A DNA stretch of 64,000 nucleotides from NCBI GenBank assembly GCA_033439765.1, contig JAULSN010000004.1, positions 2,304,001-2,368,000 on the forward strand. Direction: 5' to 3'. The DNA is from Lasiosphaeria ovina. Taxonomy: Eukaryota > Ascomycota > Sordariomycetes > Sordariales > Lasiosphaeriaceae. This document shows, piece after piece, positions 1 to 10,783 of this stretch (position 1 is its first letter; each line of letters opens with the position of its first letter). Made by a program: the position numbers and the translations under genes. Below the pieces are notes generated by a model. That model was not told the origin of the DNA and did not search any database. It was given only the letters and a program-made list of their open reading frames with translations.

Positions 1-381
1 TCGACGGAGGTGCAACCTCAAAAAGAAGCCACTCGACGACGCGACGCCTTGCTGGTGTTCCACCTAATTTCTGTCTTTCTTTCTCGGCGCGACTGCGGTG
101 CTCTGTGGTGACTCCTGCCTTGCAACTTCCGGCCGTCTATAGCTTCTAGTTTCAATTCCTGTCCTCATTTATCTGTTTATATTGTCGCCAAAACATCTTC
201 GCATCGCCTTGACGACCGCCGACTAACACCAGTGCGGGGAGCTTGCCAAGCGAGGCAGTGAGTGCGGGGCATCGTCCACCAGCTTCAGCCCAGCTCTGCT
301 GACCACGATCCAAAGACAAGGAACTCGTCGAAGAAGAGGAATTGGACCCTGTTCGAATTAAAGCACCCTCGGAACGTGAAT
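1..381. other. Upstream leader of the AIM24-like gene
   Basis: Non-coding stretch from the window edge to the start codon at 382. It is pyrimidine-rich and has no convincing TATA box or open frame. It is read as promoter and 5' leader of the gene that follows. The far upstream part lies outside the window. Confidence 0.4.
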
Positions 382-1897
382 ATGTCTGGATACTATCCTC
401 GTGAGTTGCGAATACCCACCCTCAGCCAAGTGCCTACCTAAGGTACCTAGCTCTGAAGCTGACCTCTCCTCCCAGCCCCGCCCGGTGGTGCCGCATCTGG
501 AGGTATGTCGTTCCACGTAGTCTCCGTGACAAGCACCCAGAGAGCAACAAGACAGAAAGCTTACCTAGGTTATCCTCGCTTGTAGCGAAGAACAACTACC
601 CGCCTCCGCCCATGTCTGCTCCCCCAACGCAGACCAAGTTCTCGTACCCTGCTCCTCCCAGCGGACAGGGCAACAAGAACTATCCTCCGCCGCCTCAGGG
701 GCTGTCCGGCACTCCGCCACCCAAGGGCTCGTCGCCTTCATATCCTCTGCCCCCGCAGCAGCAGCAGTATCCCGGGCCGCCTCAGGCAAGCGCCCTGCCC
801 ATGCACTTGCGGAACCCATCGGCAGCATCTCAAGAAACCCAGCAGTTCTCCCCGCCCCCTACATACCCCCAAGATGAAGACGACGGCGGCTACCCACAGG
901 AGAAGCAGCAGGGAGGCGCGCCTGATGCATCAGCTCCCGCGAGTCTCCTGGCCGGCGCCCCAGCCGCAGGCCATTTCACTGGTGCGACGACCGTTGTAGA
1001 CGACGTCGGAACCTTCAACGGGGGCAGCTATCGAATCAGCCACCGAGACTGCAACACCATTCTGACCATCCAGCTGGCCATTGGCTGCCCGCTGGATGCC
1101 AAGCCCGGTACGTTCTCGCCGTTTTTCTGGCCCGCCCACGAGACATGTCCGTTCGTGCTCTAACGCGTCGTCAGGGGCCATGATTGCCATGTCTCCGTCG
1201 ATCGTCCTCAAGGGCGCCTTCAAGTTCAGCATGAAGAAGCTGGTGGCCGGCGGCGAGATGGCGCAGTCGCACTACACGGGCCCTGGCGAGCTGCTGCTGG
1301 CGCCTCCCATGCTCGGCGACATCACGAGTCTCCGCCTCACCGGCCAGGAGACGTGGTCGGTCAGCCACGACGGCTATCTCGCCTCCACCCAGAACGTCAC
1401 CAAGGACTATAAGCGCCAGGGAATCGGCAAGGCCATGTTCAGCGGCGAAGGCCTCTATGTTTACAAGATTGGCGGCGTCGGTCTCTTGTGGCTGACCAGT
1501 TTCGGTGCCATCATCCGCAAGGACGTATGTGTAGTTCCCACATGGGAGCAAACCCCATCTCGACCCACGTATCAGAAGAAAATCGGCTGACATTTCCCCC
1601 TTCTCCAGCTGGCCGAAGGCGAAAAGTACATTGTCGACAACGGACACCTCGTGGCCTGGAACGTAAAGTACATCCTGGAGCGCATCGCTTCGGGCGGCTT
1701 CATATCCGGCTTCGCGTCGGGCGAGGGCCTGGTGTGCAAGTTCACGGGGCCGGGGACCGTCTTCATCCAGACGAGAAACGCGGTTCGTGTTGATGGCAAT
1801 GTTCCCAGAGAATCAGGTGTGTGCCCGGCGCTGCTAACACACTGGGTTCCAGAAAGCATTCAGCGGCTACATGGCCGGGCAGGCCATGGTCATGTAA
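382..1897 (+). CDS. AIM24 / TRAP-like domain protein with proline-rich N-terminus
   Basis: Six exons are inferred: 382-400, 476-502, 586-1107, 1175-1524, 1609-1782 and 1853-1897, giving 378 residues with all phases matching. All five introns have GT-AG ends, and the last has a GCTAAC branch site. The first ~110 residues are a low-complexity Pro/Tyr/Gln tract (repeated YPPPP, a short Gln run). The remainder, from about residue 150, is an AIM24 domain: it opens with an NGGSYRI-like strand and continues through a glycine-rich beta-barrel region ending [13 protein letters not shown]. Yeast Aim24 is a mitochondrial inner-membrane protein that supports MICOS. This Pro-rich type lacks an obvious mitochondrial presequence, so the location here is unknown. 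The start at 382 was chosen because it gives a continuous Pro-rich reading through two small introns; the later ATG at 612 is internal. Confidence 0.85.
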
Positions 1898-4087
1898 AGA
1901 CGGCGCGATGTCGAGAGTCGAGCCACGGGCTTGGACGTGGGCAGCGATGCGGGAAACGACGTGGGCAACGACGAAAAATGGAACAGAAGTCTATTTCGGC
2001 GCTGCTTCTGCCTCTGCTTCTGCTCGAGCTTTTTCTCTACTTTCTTCTTTCTTCTTTCTCACCCGGCGTCCGGACTTTTGGGGGCGGGTTGGGCGCTGTT
2101 TCTATTTACCTTCGATCCTTTCTCTGTCCAGCCCTTCTCCTCCGATGGAATCGAAGCCTATTTACAAAAGACACGAGGTTATGTTGGACACGCGTATGCT
2201 AGGATAGGTGTTGCGTAGTGAATTGAGCTGAATTTCATCCCGTGAGCCGACCTTGCACTCTCAGGACCTCGCCAAGGTACCTACCTGCCTTGGTTGTGTT
2301 GACTTCGACTCGCGGTTGCTACAGTTAGCTCGCCGATGAGTCCCGGGGGCGTGGTACGCGGAATCGGGACAACGGGCGTGGGAAACAAATAAGGTGGGTA
2401 GGTATGGACTCGGAAACCTCAAACAGCGAAGAGGCACATGGGACTTGGGCGGCGTGGAGCCAAGCACGACGGATGGGGGATGAACGCTGGCGGGGTTTCT
2501 ACTTCGGATGGAAAGAGCAGGGGCCGAGACCAGAGATCAGATCAACCACCGGCTCGCTCCTCCCTCAACCTCGCCCACTCTGCACTCTGCCCTGATCCGA
2601 GCTCGTCCGTCCAAGGCGCCTTACTGCTAGGCATCTTATCTGCTTGCCGTCGCTGTCCCGTCTTCCATCCTCCCAAAACTTCAGCCACCATAGCGCAGTT
2701 GGGATTTCCAGCAATCGCCAGCCTTTTTGGGTAGTTGTGGTATTTTGTCTCTCGCGTCAGCTTTACGGTATCTCTTCTTCCACCGAGCAGTGAAAAGCGT
2801 TTTTTGGGAGCGATCGACCTCCGTCTTGGACGACACATTCTGCCCAAACCAGCAAGAAAGAAAAAAAAACAGACAGCTACCAGCGACGAAACCCACACTC
2901 ACACACCCACCCCGGCCTCTATCCCCCTCCGGCTGTCCGCCACCTGCCTCGTGACTCCTCTTCAAGGGGACAGACGTCGACGTCATTCTACCACTTTCTA
3001 GTTAGCAACCACTCACCCGCTTCCACCCTTTCATCTCAAATTTAGATCTCACTCACCATCCAGCCCTGTTCTCCAATCACTGACAAAGCGTTTATCCTTT
3101 TCGTCAGTCCGAAAGCTGTCCACCCAACCCCGAGCCTCGAACGTCGGTGGCCGGCCTACAAGCCTGTCATACCTTCTCGGTGTATTATTGTATCTCGGAC
3201 CTGGTGTTCTTTCTCCTTCCTCGTATTTCGCACCTGCGCATGCTCGATCGGAAGTGCTGCCGATCGGAGACAGTATCGAGAGGTGGAGACGCCGGTGCCG
3301 CTTCGGGACTCCACCAAACAGACAGGACACTAGACGGGAAAGGAAGCGCGCAGAGAGTGGCTGGAACCTAGAGATTTGGCCACCGCCAGGACCGGTTCAC
3401 AACCACCGTAAGTTTTCCACCGCCATGATGGCACCAAGGACCGAAGCCGGTTTCCATGGCTATACCCGCGTGGGGAAGGCAGCCCGGCCAATTTCACTGC
3501 CGCTACGCGGGAGGAAGCTCCTCTTTGCTTTGCCCGTTACCTGCCAAACCCTCTCGATTACACTCCAAGTCTCCATTTTCTCCTCTCGATCCATGACTAA
3601 AGAAATCTGAAGGAGTTTTGTCCTTGCTATCGCGAACTCTTTCGCCGGACGAAACCACAGCACATTTGAGTTTGGCCTAACTGTGGGTATCCAATCATTC
3701 TTCCCTCTGGCTGGAAGAAATCAGTTTAATAACAATGACAGAGCGTGTTAAATCGGTTCTCTGAAAGTGTCAGCACTTGCTCGAGGAGTTGCGGGTTTTC
3801 TGAGCCCGCAGGCTCTTCTGGAAAGTGTGAGTCCCTCTCCAGCGGCCAGCGATCAGATGGCTGCATCAATGTTTTGTCAAACTCCTTTAGACAAAGCTCC
3901 GAGATGGCTTGGGAGAGGATGAGCAACTAACAATGGCACCGCGTAGAAAAGGGCGCACAGGGAGAGCTCTTGCATATATACCGTCGCTCTGTTGTCTTTT
4001 GGTTGGCCGTTGCTTTCCTAGATCGGTCGCGATCGTGTTACCGCCACCTTTCTCGTCCGAATACTTTCCTGAAATCTTTGTATCAAG
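1898..4087. other. Intergenic region and probable long 5' leader
   Basis: No supportable gene. It holds the 3' side of the AIM24-like gene and then about 1.5 kb of CT-rich sequence, with a short CA-rich tract near 2893. A TATA-like CATATATA lies at 3973-3980, about 110 bases before the next start codon and in the same orientation. Confidence 0.4.
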
Positions 4088-6304
4088 ATGTCGTCGACTC
4101 ACACCGGCCAGCATCAACATGCCAAAGGCACCAGCCGCATCAGGGCGCCCGCCCTCAAAGTCAGAACAAACTTCATGGATATAACTGCTTCCAGCGGAAA
4201 GGCAAAGGCTATTGCGTCGGCTGACTGGCGGAAAACGGCCTTGGCCGTCTCATCGTCCGGTAGCTCTCTGCGGACAGGGACCGCATCAACCAGAGAACGA
4301 AGCATGAGGAGCAGCTCGGGCATGTCATCTTCGGTGATTGTCGAGGTGGAAAACATAAATCCGGCTCCCGTCAATATCCGGCGTCGCAGCGAGGAAGACG
4401 CTCTCTGGGATATGATTGTTCCCGCTCGGACAGGCAGGTCGGCCACGTCGACATCCGACTCCCTGTCCGGACTGAGTGTCTGCGAAGTGACAGCCGTGCA
4501 GTTCAAAGACATGAAGTCCATGACGGTGAACGTCAATGGCGAAGATATCTTGCTGCCTAACCGGTTCTCTTTTGACATTGTTCCTGTCAACACCGCTGAG
4601 CGTTCTGGAACTTCGTCGTCTAAAGTTTCGATTGGGGAGTTAAAGCGTGTGAATGGCCCGCGAAAATTTCACCTCAAGCCATCAGACGAGCTGCTTTTCC
4701 CCCACGATCTACCAGACGACCTCCAGATGCTCCTGACAAAGGAAAATGGCGTCGCCGGTTCGTCAAACGCCTTCTCGGGCTTTCAGCCAGATTTTGGTTC
4801 CTCCCGCCGCCCCAGAAACCTGACGAAGAGCGCAATGTTCCAGCGAAGCAGCGAAGATTCCGCCATGGGCTGCTTCCGGAGCGTTCAAACAGAGCCCGAG
4901 GTAAGACGCAAAAAGTCAACAGAGGATGACGATGCGCGGTTCCAGATGCTTCTAAGACGACTGAACGAAGACAAGGCACCGCCGGCCGACGCTCGCCAGA
5001 CGACTAGCGCATCAGCCTTCGATATTCGAAAAGCTGATCCCTCCATTGTAGCTGCGAAAGTGAAGAATCATGGGGCAGCAGAAATGAACTCAGAAGCCGT
5101 TCGACGTAACCAAGAATTCGTGGACAGGCTTTACGAGCAGCTTGCTGCTCAGGGTCCCAAGACGGGCCAAGAAGGCTCCCAAGACTCGGGCTATGCGACG
5201 GGCAGTACGACACAGGACCAGAGAATATATCGTCCAAGTGACGCCTCTGGGAGCATGAGCAGTGTCATTGTCCAGAGGCCCCAGGGACAAGAAACTTTTG
5301 AGAGCCCCACCAAGAAGCTGAACCCTACCGCGCAAGAGTTCAAGTCAACTTCGGGCATGATGGCTATGCTGAATTTTTCGCCAAAAAAGCTGTCTCGTCC
5401 ACCGCTCACAAACTTGTTCCCCAATATGGCCCGGCCGGCGACATCTATCGAACCTGGTGTCCAAACCATGCGGGACTCGCAGTATGACCCAAACCAGCTG
5501 ACGGACGCTGTAGCTTCTCAGCCACGACCTTGCTTCGGCTCGAGGGAGGCGATGCTCAATGGAGCCGTATCATCTGAGCACCTGTTTCCGGACCTTCAAA
5601 ATAGCCTGTCCCTCAATGGCATCAACCCGCGACCTTGCTTCGGCTCGGGGGAGGCGATGTTCGGAGGAGCCATATCGTCTGAACACCCGTTTCCGGACCC
5701 GCAAAATAACCCGCCCCTCGATGGCACCGACGCACCAGAACTGCCACCATATATGGGCATGTTTGCACCGCCCAAGATACAAGGTCAGCAACCCGTTGAA
5801 CCTTTTCCGTTTGCTCCTCCCATGTTTGCTCAGCCGGCAATGTCGGCCAGTCCACTAGCCAACAACTTCGGGACGTTCAATTCACCTGGCCTGCCATTTT
5901 CGCCGCTGGAAATGGCACAGTTCAACCTGGCAAACCCCAATGGGTTCAACACATTCCCATATCACGGTGGTCGGGGTCCAATGGGTGCTCAGCCGCGCCT
6001 CCCGGATGGGTTCAACCTTGGCAACACAGTCACATCGCCATTCGCAGGCGCTCCTTTACCTCACGTCTTCGCTAACGAGGAACACTTGTTCGGCCCAGAT
6101 GGCAAAATAAACCGGCCTCATTTCCCTGTGACGCAGAAACCACGGGACCATGACCCGGTAAAGCAGCAGCAGTACGAGGCATACCTGGAGTGGCGAAAGG
6201 CCAATGAACCCGGCTACCATATGCGCTGCAAGATGCGCCAGGCACACCGTGTTGTTAGGCAGTGTCAAAACCAACAACAGGGGAAGCCTGGCAATGCCGC
6301 CTAG
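4088..6304 (+). CDS. Unrecognised 738-residue low-complexity protein
   Basis: A single uninterrupted frame from ATG 4088 to TAG 6302-6304. I do not recognise a family. The protein is Ser/Pro/Asn-rich and probably largely disordered. The first ~110 residues contain Ser-rich blocks, and residues ~120-200 look more ordered. A 35-residue imperfect tandem repeat (PRPCFGS-EAM--GA-SSEH-FPD) starts at 5522 and again at 5627. The C-terminal part is rich in Pro, Phe and Met, then ends in a basic Gln-rich segment with the motif YEAYLEWRKANEPGYH. The start has a good context and follows the TATA-like site by about 110 bases. The frame stays open beyond the stop for 97 more coding-like codons (see the next entry), so the annotated end may not be the real one. 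Confidence 0.75.
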   Translation: MSSTHTGQHQHAKGTSRIRAPALKVRTNFMDITASSGKAKAIASADWRKTALAVSSSGSSLRTGTASTRERSMRSSSGMSSSVIVEVENINPAPVNIRRRSEEDALWDMIVPARTGRSATSTSDSLSGLSVCEVTAVQFKDMKSMTVNVNGEDILLPNRFSFDIVPVNTAERSGTSSSKVSIGELKRVNGPRKFHLKPSDELLFPHDLPDDLQMLLTKENGVAGSSNAFSGFQPDFGSSRRPRNLTKSAMFQRSSEDSAMGCFRSVQTEPEVRRKKSTEDDDARFQMLLRRLNEDKAPPADARQTTSASAFDIRKADPSIVAAKVKNHGAAEMNSEAVRRNQEFVDRLYEQLAAQGPKTGQEGSQDSGYATGSTTQDQRIYRPSDASGSMSSVIVQRPQGQETFESPTKKLNPTAQEFKSTSGMMAMLNFSPKKLSRPPLTNLFPNMARPATSIEPGVQTMRDSQYDPNQLTDAVASQPRPCFGSREAMLNGAVSSEHLFPDLQNSLSLNGINPRPCFGSGEAMFGGAISSEHPFPDPQNNPPLDGTDAPELPPYMGMFAPPKIQGQQPVEPFPFAPPMFAQPAMSASPLANNFGTFNSPGLPFSPLEMAQFNLANPNGFNTFPYHGGRGPMGAQPRLPDGFNLGNTVTSPFAGAPLPHVFANEEHLFGPDGKINRPHFPVTQKPRDHDPVKQQQYEAYLEWRKANEPGYHMRCKMRQAHRVVRQCQNQQQGKPGNAA

Positions 6305-6595
6305 AAGGCGATTGCAGAGAAAGCCAAGGCCGCAGTGGGAGCGAGGGCGGCGGCTGCGGCGGCCGAGAAGAGGTCCCTTGAGGAATCTGTGCGTAATGAG
6401 TGGAAGGTGAAGGTGCACGAGAAGAGTTCGTCGACCGAGATGGAGAAAACGAAGCGAGTAGACAAGGCGGGCGAGAACTCGAAACCGCCTGCCAGCAGCG
6501 GCGAGGCGAATAGTGGTGAGAGCAAAGAAGGGGGCGCTGACAAGAGAAGGACAGAACAGCGGAGCGAAGCAGATTTGTCGGGGTCGTCGATATGA
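6305..6595 (+). other. In-frame coding-like extension after the TAG of the 738-residue gene
   Basis: Directly after TAG 6302-6304 the same frame stays open to TGA 6593-6595. The 96 encoded residues are of one style: Ala/Glu/Lys-rich and helix-like at first, then a polar Lys/Glu/Ser tail. The sense across the stop is smooth if the TAG replaced a CAG. Possible readings are stop-codon readthrough, a recent nonsense mutation, or an unrecognised intron that uses CTAG as its acceptor (no good donor was seen). Confidence 0.45.
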
Positions 6596-8742
6596 TTATA
6601 ATGCTATGACGGCGATGAAGGATTATTGACGACGACATTAGGCGGGCTGGCTTTTGGCATTGAGAGGGATCGATCGCTTATTGTGGTTATCTGTTATTGT
6701 TATACGAGCCAACGGGGCCTGGACGAGGCGCTGGATATAGACCTATGGTTTGTCTTTTACATCGTTTTCATTTTCTTTACTGCGTTTGGTTTGGTTAAAT
6801 TACTAGCTCCGAGGACTAAACACGAATACCCTACTCTAGGTTATTCAGGCCATTGGGCACCGCGCCTGCTTTGGGGCTCTGAGTATTTCTTGTCGTCTAA
6901 ACTCGGCTGAGAGGCAGTGTCGATGTTTTGTGAGGGATGCACAACTCAACTCACGGGGGACAGACGTTAATGTGCCACCTGCCCGCATTCGTTACCAAGA
7001 GTCGCGACAACCCCACGATGCATGCGCCTTGGCAGACAGGCATTCGCAGTGTGACAGGGACATGGGGTGACGGCCCGCGGTATTGCGCCTTGGCAATGCA
7101 ATGACGTTTGGGTTCCGTGACGATCTCAAACGGCCGCCCAACAATTGTTTGTGTGTGTGTACGGAGTACGGATAAGGAATCACTTGGAACATTTTATTTT
7201 TCGGGCTTGAGTGAGGGCAAAGTTCCGATAATTTCGGGAGGGCAAATGTGAGGCAGAGCACAGAATAGTGGATCGCCTTCCCCCATCAGATCGATCGACC
7301 CCATCTCGTGTTCTGCAAAGTCTCCGCGGGCTGCTGTCCACGCACTATTCGCTGATTGACTTGCGAACAAAACCATACGGGCTTCAGATTAGGTGCACAC
7401 CAGCTACCTCAGGTACATAGCAGGTTAGGTATGTACGAAGACAGTACACGATAATAAGCCAATGTCGTACACCTCGGTGCAAAATCCTCGGAGCAACGAG
7501 AATGAAACAGCCTGGAAGTTCACAGAATACGTACAACTATTTTTTGCCCGAGACGGCCCAGCACATTTCGCCAAGGCGGCACACGCTTCTGGCAAGTTTT
7601 GAGACCCATTGGAGGCGATGTGATGGTGGCAGTGTCAACGCCGATCAGGGTCGGCGGATGCCAGTGCCTTGGAAGATAACAATGCTCGCAGGGAAGTCCA
7701 AATAAAGATTGGCCATCCGGACCCGTACATATCTTGGGTATGTGCGTCACTCAAGCCATAACGGTGAGGATATTCCCCCCTTTTCGAAGCAGCGGAGCTT
7801 GGAACTTTGGAAGGAGAGAGCTCTGGGGCCCAGTCAATGGCCGTTGTGTCTCCCATTTCGCGGCTGCACTATCCGTACGATACAGGGCAAGGAAGTCGAG
7901 ACGGGGGGGTCCCACAAGTTCAACTCTTTTAGGGTATTAGTGGAATTCGCCTGATTGATTTGCTCGCAAGTCGCAACTCAACTCGACAAGATGCAGGAGC
8001 CAGGGGACGGGACGGCCGGGGGTGACTTGCCTTATTTGTTACTACTCGGCCGTCGAGGTACATGGACGGTACGTCGAAACCTGGTGAGCCATGTAGCGTC
8101 GCAGATGTACCCTTTGGGATGCTGGCTTACCCGCCCTCGCTATCCCTCCCTCTTCTCATCATTCTGTCATCCCCAGAACAGAGCAAGGAATCCTGGGGCC
8201 GGCCTCCTTGGTTTTTTTTTAGTTAGTGTAGATTCGGACTCTCTCTAGTGTCCAGGCACACGGGCACGCATTTGCGGCGTATTGCCCATCGCCCTTTCCG
8301 GATTTTCTCCATATTTGTCTGATTGACTAACACTCTCGCTTTCCCCCATCACGCTCGCTCTGGCCTGATTCTTTTCTTTTTGCCATCTCTCGCTCTCGCT
8401 CTCCATCTCTTGCTCTCTCTTTCTCTCTCCCACCTGCCAACTACCTCGCTCGTTTCGTGTTTGGCATTCTCGTACTCGTTGTAATCTTTCCCAATTCCAA
8501 TCACTCGCTCGCCCTTTTTTTTTTTTTCCTCCTCGACAATTGTCCACCCCCCAATTTTGGTCTCTCTGCCCCCTTTTCTACTCGTTTTGGCTACACCCCC
8601 ATATCAGAAATTCCAACCCATTGCTCTTTGCCGACATCTTTTAGCTAGAGCTTTGCTTTCTCTTTTCGAGGTCTTGGCAATATCGGCACTCGAACCCTTG
8701 CCCAGTCCCCCACGATCTGGAACGGATCCGCCAAGTCCCACG
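6596..8742. other. Intergenic region and CT-rich promoter of the GH72 gene
   Basis: No supportable gene. A short GT run is near 7150. A strongly CT-rich tract spans about 8330-8450 and a T-run lies at ~8516-8528, which is the usual look of a highly transcribed fungal 5' region. They lie just upstream of the glucanosyltransferase start. Confidence 0.4.
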
Positions 8743-10351
8743 ATGCGATCCTTTGCCTTGGCGTCTGCCTTGGCGACGCTCGCGGCCCTTGCCGCCGCGA
8801 CGCCTACTCCGACGGACCCGGAGCAGCCTCACAAGCGGGCCTCGCTCCCCACGGTCACTGCCTCAGGCAATGGTATGGTCCTACTGCCTTTGCGGGCTGT
8901 TTAAAATGTGTAACTGGGTGGTGAGAGACCAAAAGGGGAGAGAAAAGGAAGCTGACGTGGATTCGCGATGCTACAGCTTTCTGGCAAGACAAGACGCGCT
9001 TCTACATCCGGGGAATCGACTACCAGCCCGGCGGCTCGTCGGCCATGAAGGATCCCCTGGCCGACTCCACAACCTGTCTGCGCGACATTGCCGAGTTCAA
9101 GAAGCTGGGTGTCAACACGATCCGAGTCTATATAACAGATAACTCGGCCAACCATGACACGTGCATGAACGCCCTCGCCGACGCGGGTATCTACGCCATT
9201 ATTGATGCCAACAACCCGCTGTTCTCGATCAACCGCTACGACCCGGTCCCGTCGTACAACGCCATGTACCTGCAGAGCGTCTTTGCCACGGTTGACGAGT
9301 TCATCCAGTACGACAACCTGCTCGCCTTCTTCTCGGGCAACGAGGTGATCAACGACAATGTGACGAGCACCCTGTCGGCCCGCTACGTCAAGGCCACGAC
9401 GCGCGACATGCGCCAGTACATTGCCAACCGCGGCTACCGAAAGGTCCCGGTAGGCTACTCGGCCGCCGACGTGTCCCAGAACCGCATGCAGATGGCTCAG
9501 TACATGAACTGCGGCACCGACGACGAGCGGAGCGACTTCTTTGCTTTTGTAGGTTTTGTCTCTCGTGTTCTGTGATGATCTTTTCTAACGCGGTCTAGAA
9601 CGACTATTCGTGGTGCAACACAAACTTTCAGGTGTCTGGCTGGGACCAGAAGGTCAAGAATTTCACTGGCTACGGCCTCCCCATCTTGTAGGTTTCATGC
9701 TCATCAAACACCCGCCTTGCGTCTTTCTGACGGGATATAGCCTATCCGAGTATGGTTGCACGACCAACGGCCGCGACTTTGGCGAAGTTGCGGCTCTCAT
9801 GAACAGCGAGATGACTGGCGTTTATTCGGGTGGCCTCATGTACGAGTACGCCTTGGAAGACAATGGGTTCGGCATTGTCAAGATCTCGAGCTCGGGAGCG
9901 CAGGAGCAAGGCGACTTTGCCAAGTTTGCAAAGGCTCTCTCTGCGAACCCGGCACCTACTGGGGACGGCGGCTTCACTTCGACGACCAAGTCCCAGCCTT
10001 GCCCCACAAAGGACCCGAACTGGCTGGTTGACTCTACTCTGCTCCCCGAGATTCCCAGCGGTGCCAAGGCCGTGAGTCCTCTTTCGTCCGTCGACTTTGT
10101 CACATACTGACACATTCCAGTTCATGAACGGTGGCGCTGGAAAGGGCCCTGGCCTGACGGGTGATGGATCCCAAAACGCTGGCCCTGCTAGCATTAGCGA
10201 CGCGCCCCCGGGATCCGGTGCCGCCACGGCAACGCCCACCCACAGCAAGAACGCGGCGGGCATTACCACTGTCGGAGCCGTGGACAAGGCGCCGCTCATC
10301 CTCACGGCGCTGGTCTTTGTTCTGACCCTGAGCGGAACTTTGCTGCTCTGA
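8743..10351 (+). CDS. GPI-anchored 1,3-beta-glucanosyltransferase (GH72, Gel/Gas type)
   Basis: Cell-wall enzyme that cuts and re-joins beta-1,3-glucan chains at the outer face of the plasma membrane. Five exons are inferred: 8743-8872, 8977-9548, 9599-9687, 9741-10071 and 10121-10351, giving 450 residues with consistent phases. Residues 1-~20 form a signal peptide, followed by a Lys-Arg site near residue 32. The GH72 domain starts with YIRGIDYQPGG. The acid/base glutamate is E166 in SGNEV and the nucleophile is E267 in LSEYGC. The end carries a Ser/Thr/Ala/Gly stretch and a hydrophobic tail (LILTALVFVLTLSGTLLL), a GPI-anchor signal. The Cys-rich CBM43 module of the longer Gas1-type members is absent, so this is the short Gel-type. 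It converges with the reductase gene downstream. Confidence 0.93.
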
Positions 10352-10783
10352 GGCACGACTTGCAGATTCTCACATGTTAGGCATGGTTACTTTTTGGGCA
10401 CCATATCGTCTGCGACGTGTGGCTAACAGGATTTTCGTGCTTGCGCAGCCGTCTCGGACGTGATGTGCTGGATACGGGACAGTGGTAATTGAGCATTTAA
10501 ACGGAAATTCAAGGTCATACCCGCGAGGATGAGTTGTTACATAATTATTACGCGTTTAACTTGACATGGCACCAGTTCATTTTCAGGTCGATACTGGACG
10601 GGTCATGGTTATTTTCTTGGTTGGTTGTCATCAGGGCTCTATCCTAAAATGTAATACTGGAGCCGTGCCCTGAGTGGGAGCACTCAGAAACAATGCGAGG
10701 CTTCCTGCTCAACATGACTATGAAGGTGTTTTGTGAACGTATAGACTTGAGTTGCTATGTGCAGAGGTTGTTTTGTCAGAACG
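10352..10783. other. Convergent 3' intergenic spacer
   Basis: Spacer between two genes that end towards each other. No gene, repeat or distinctive terminator was seen. It presumably holds both 3' untranslated regions. Confidence 0.4.
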
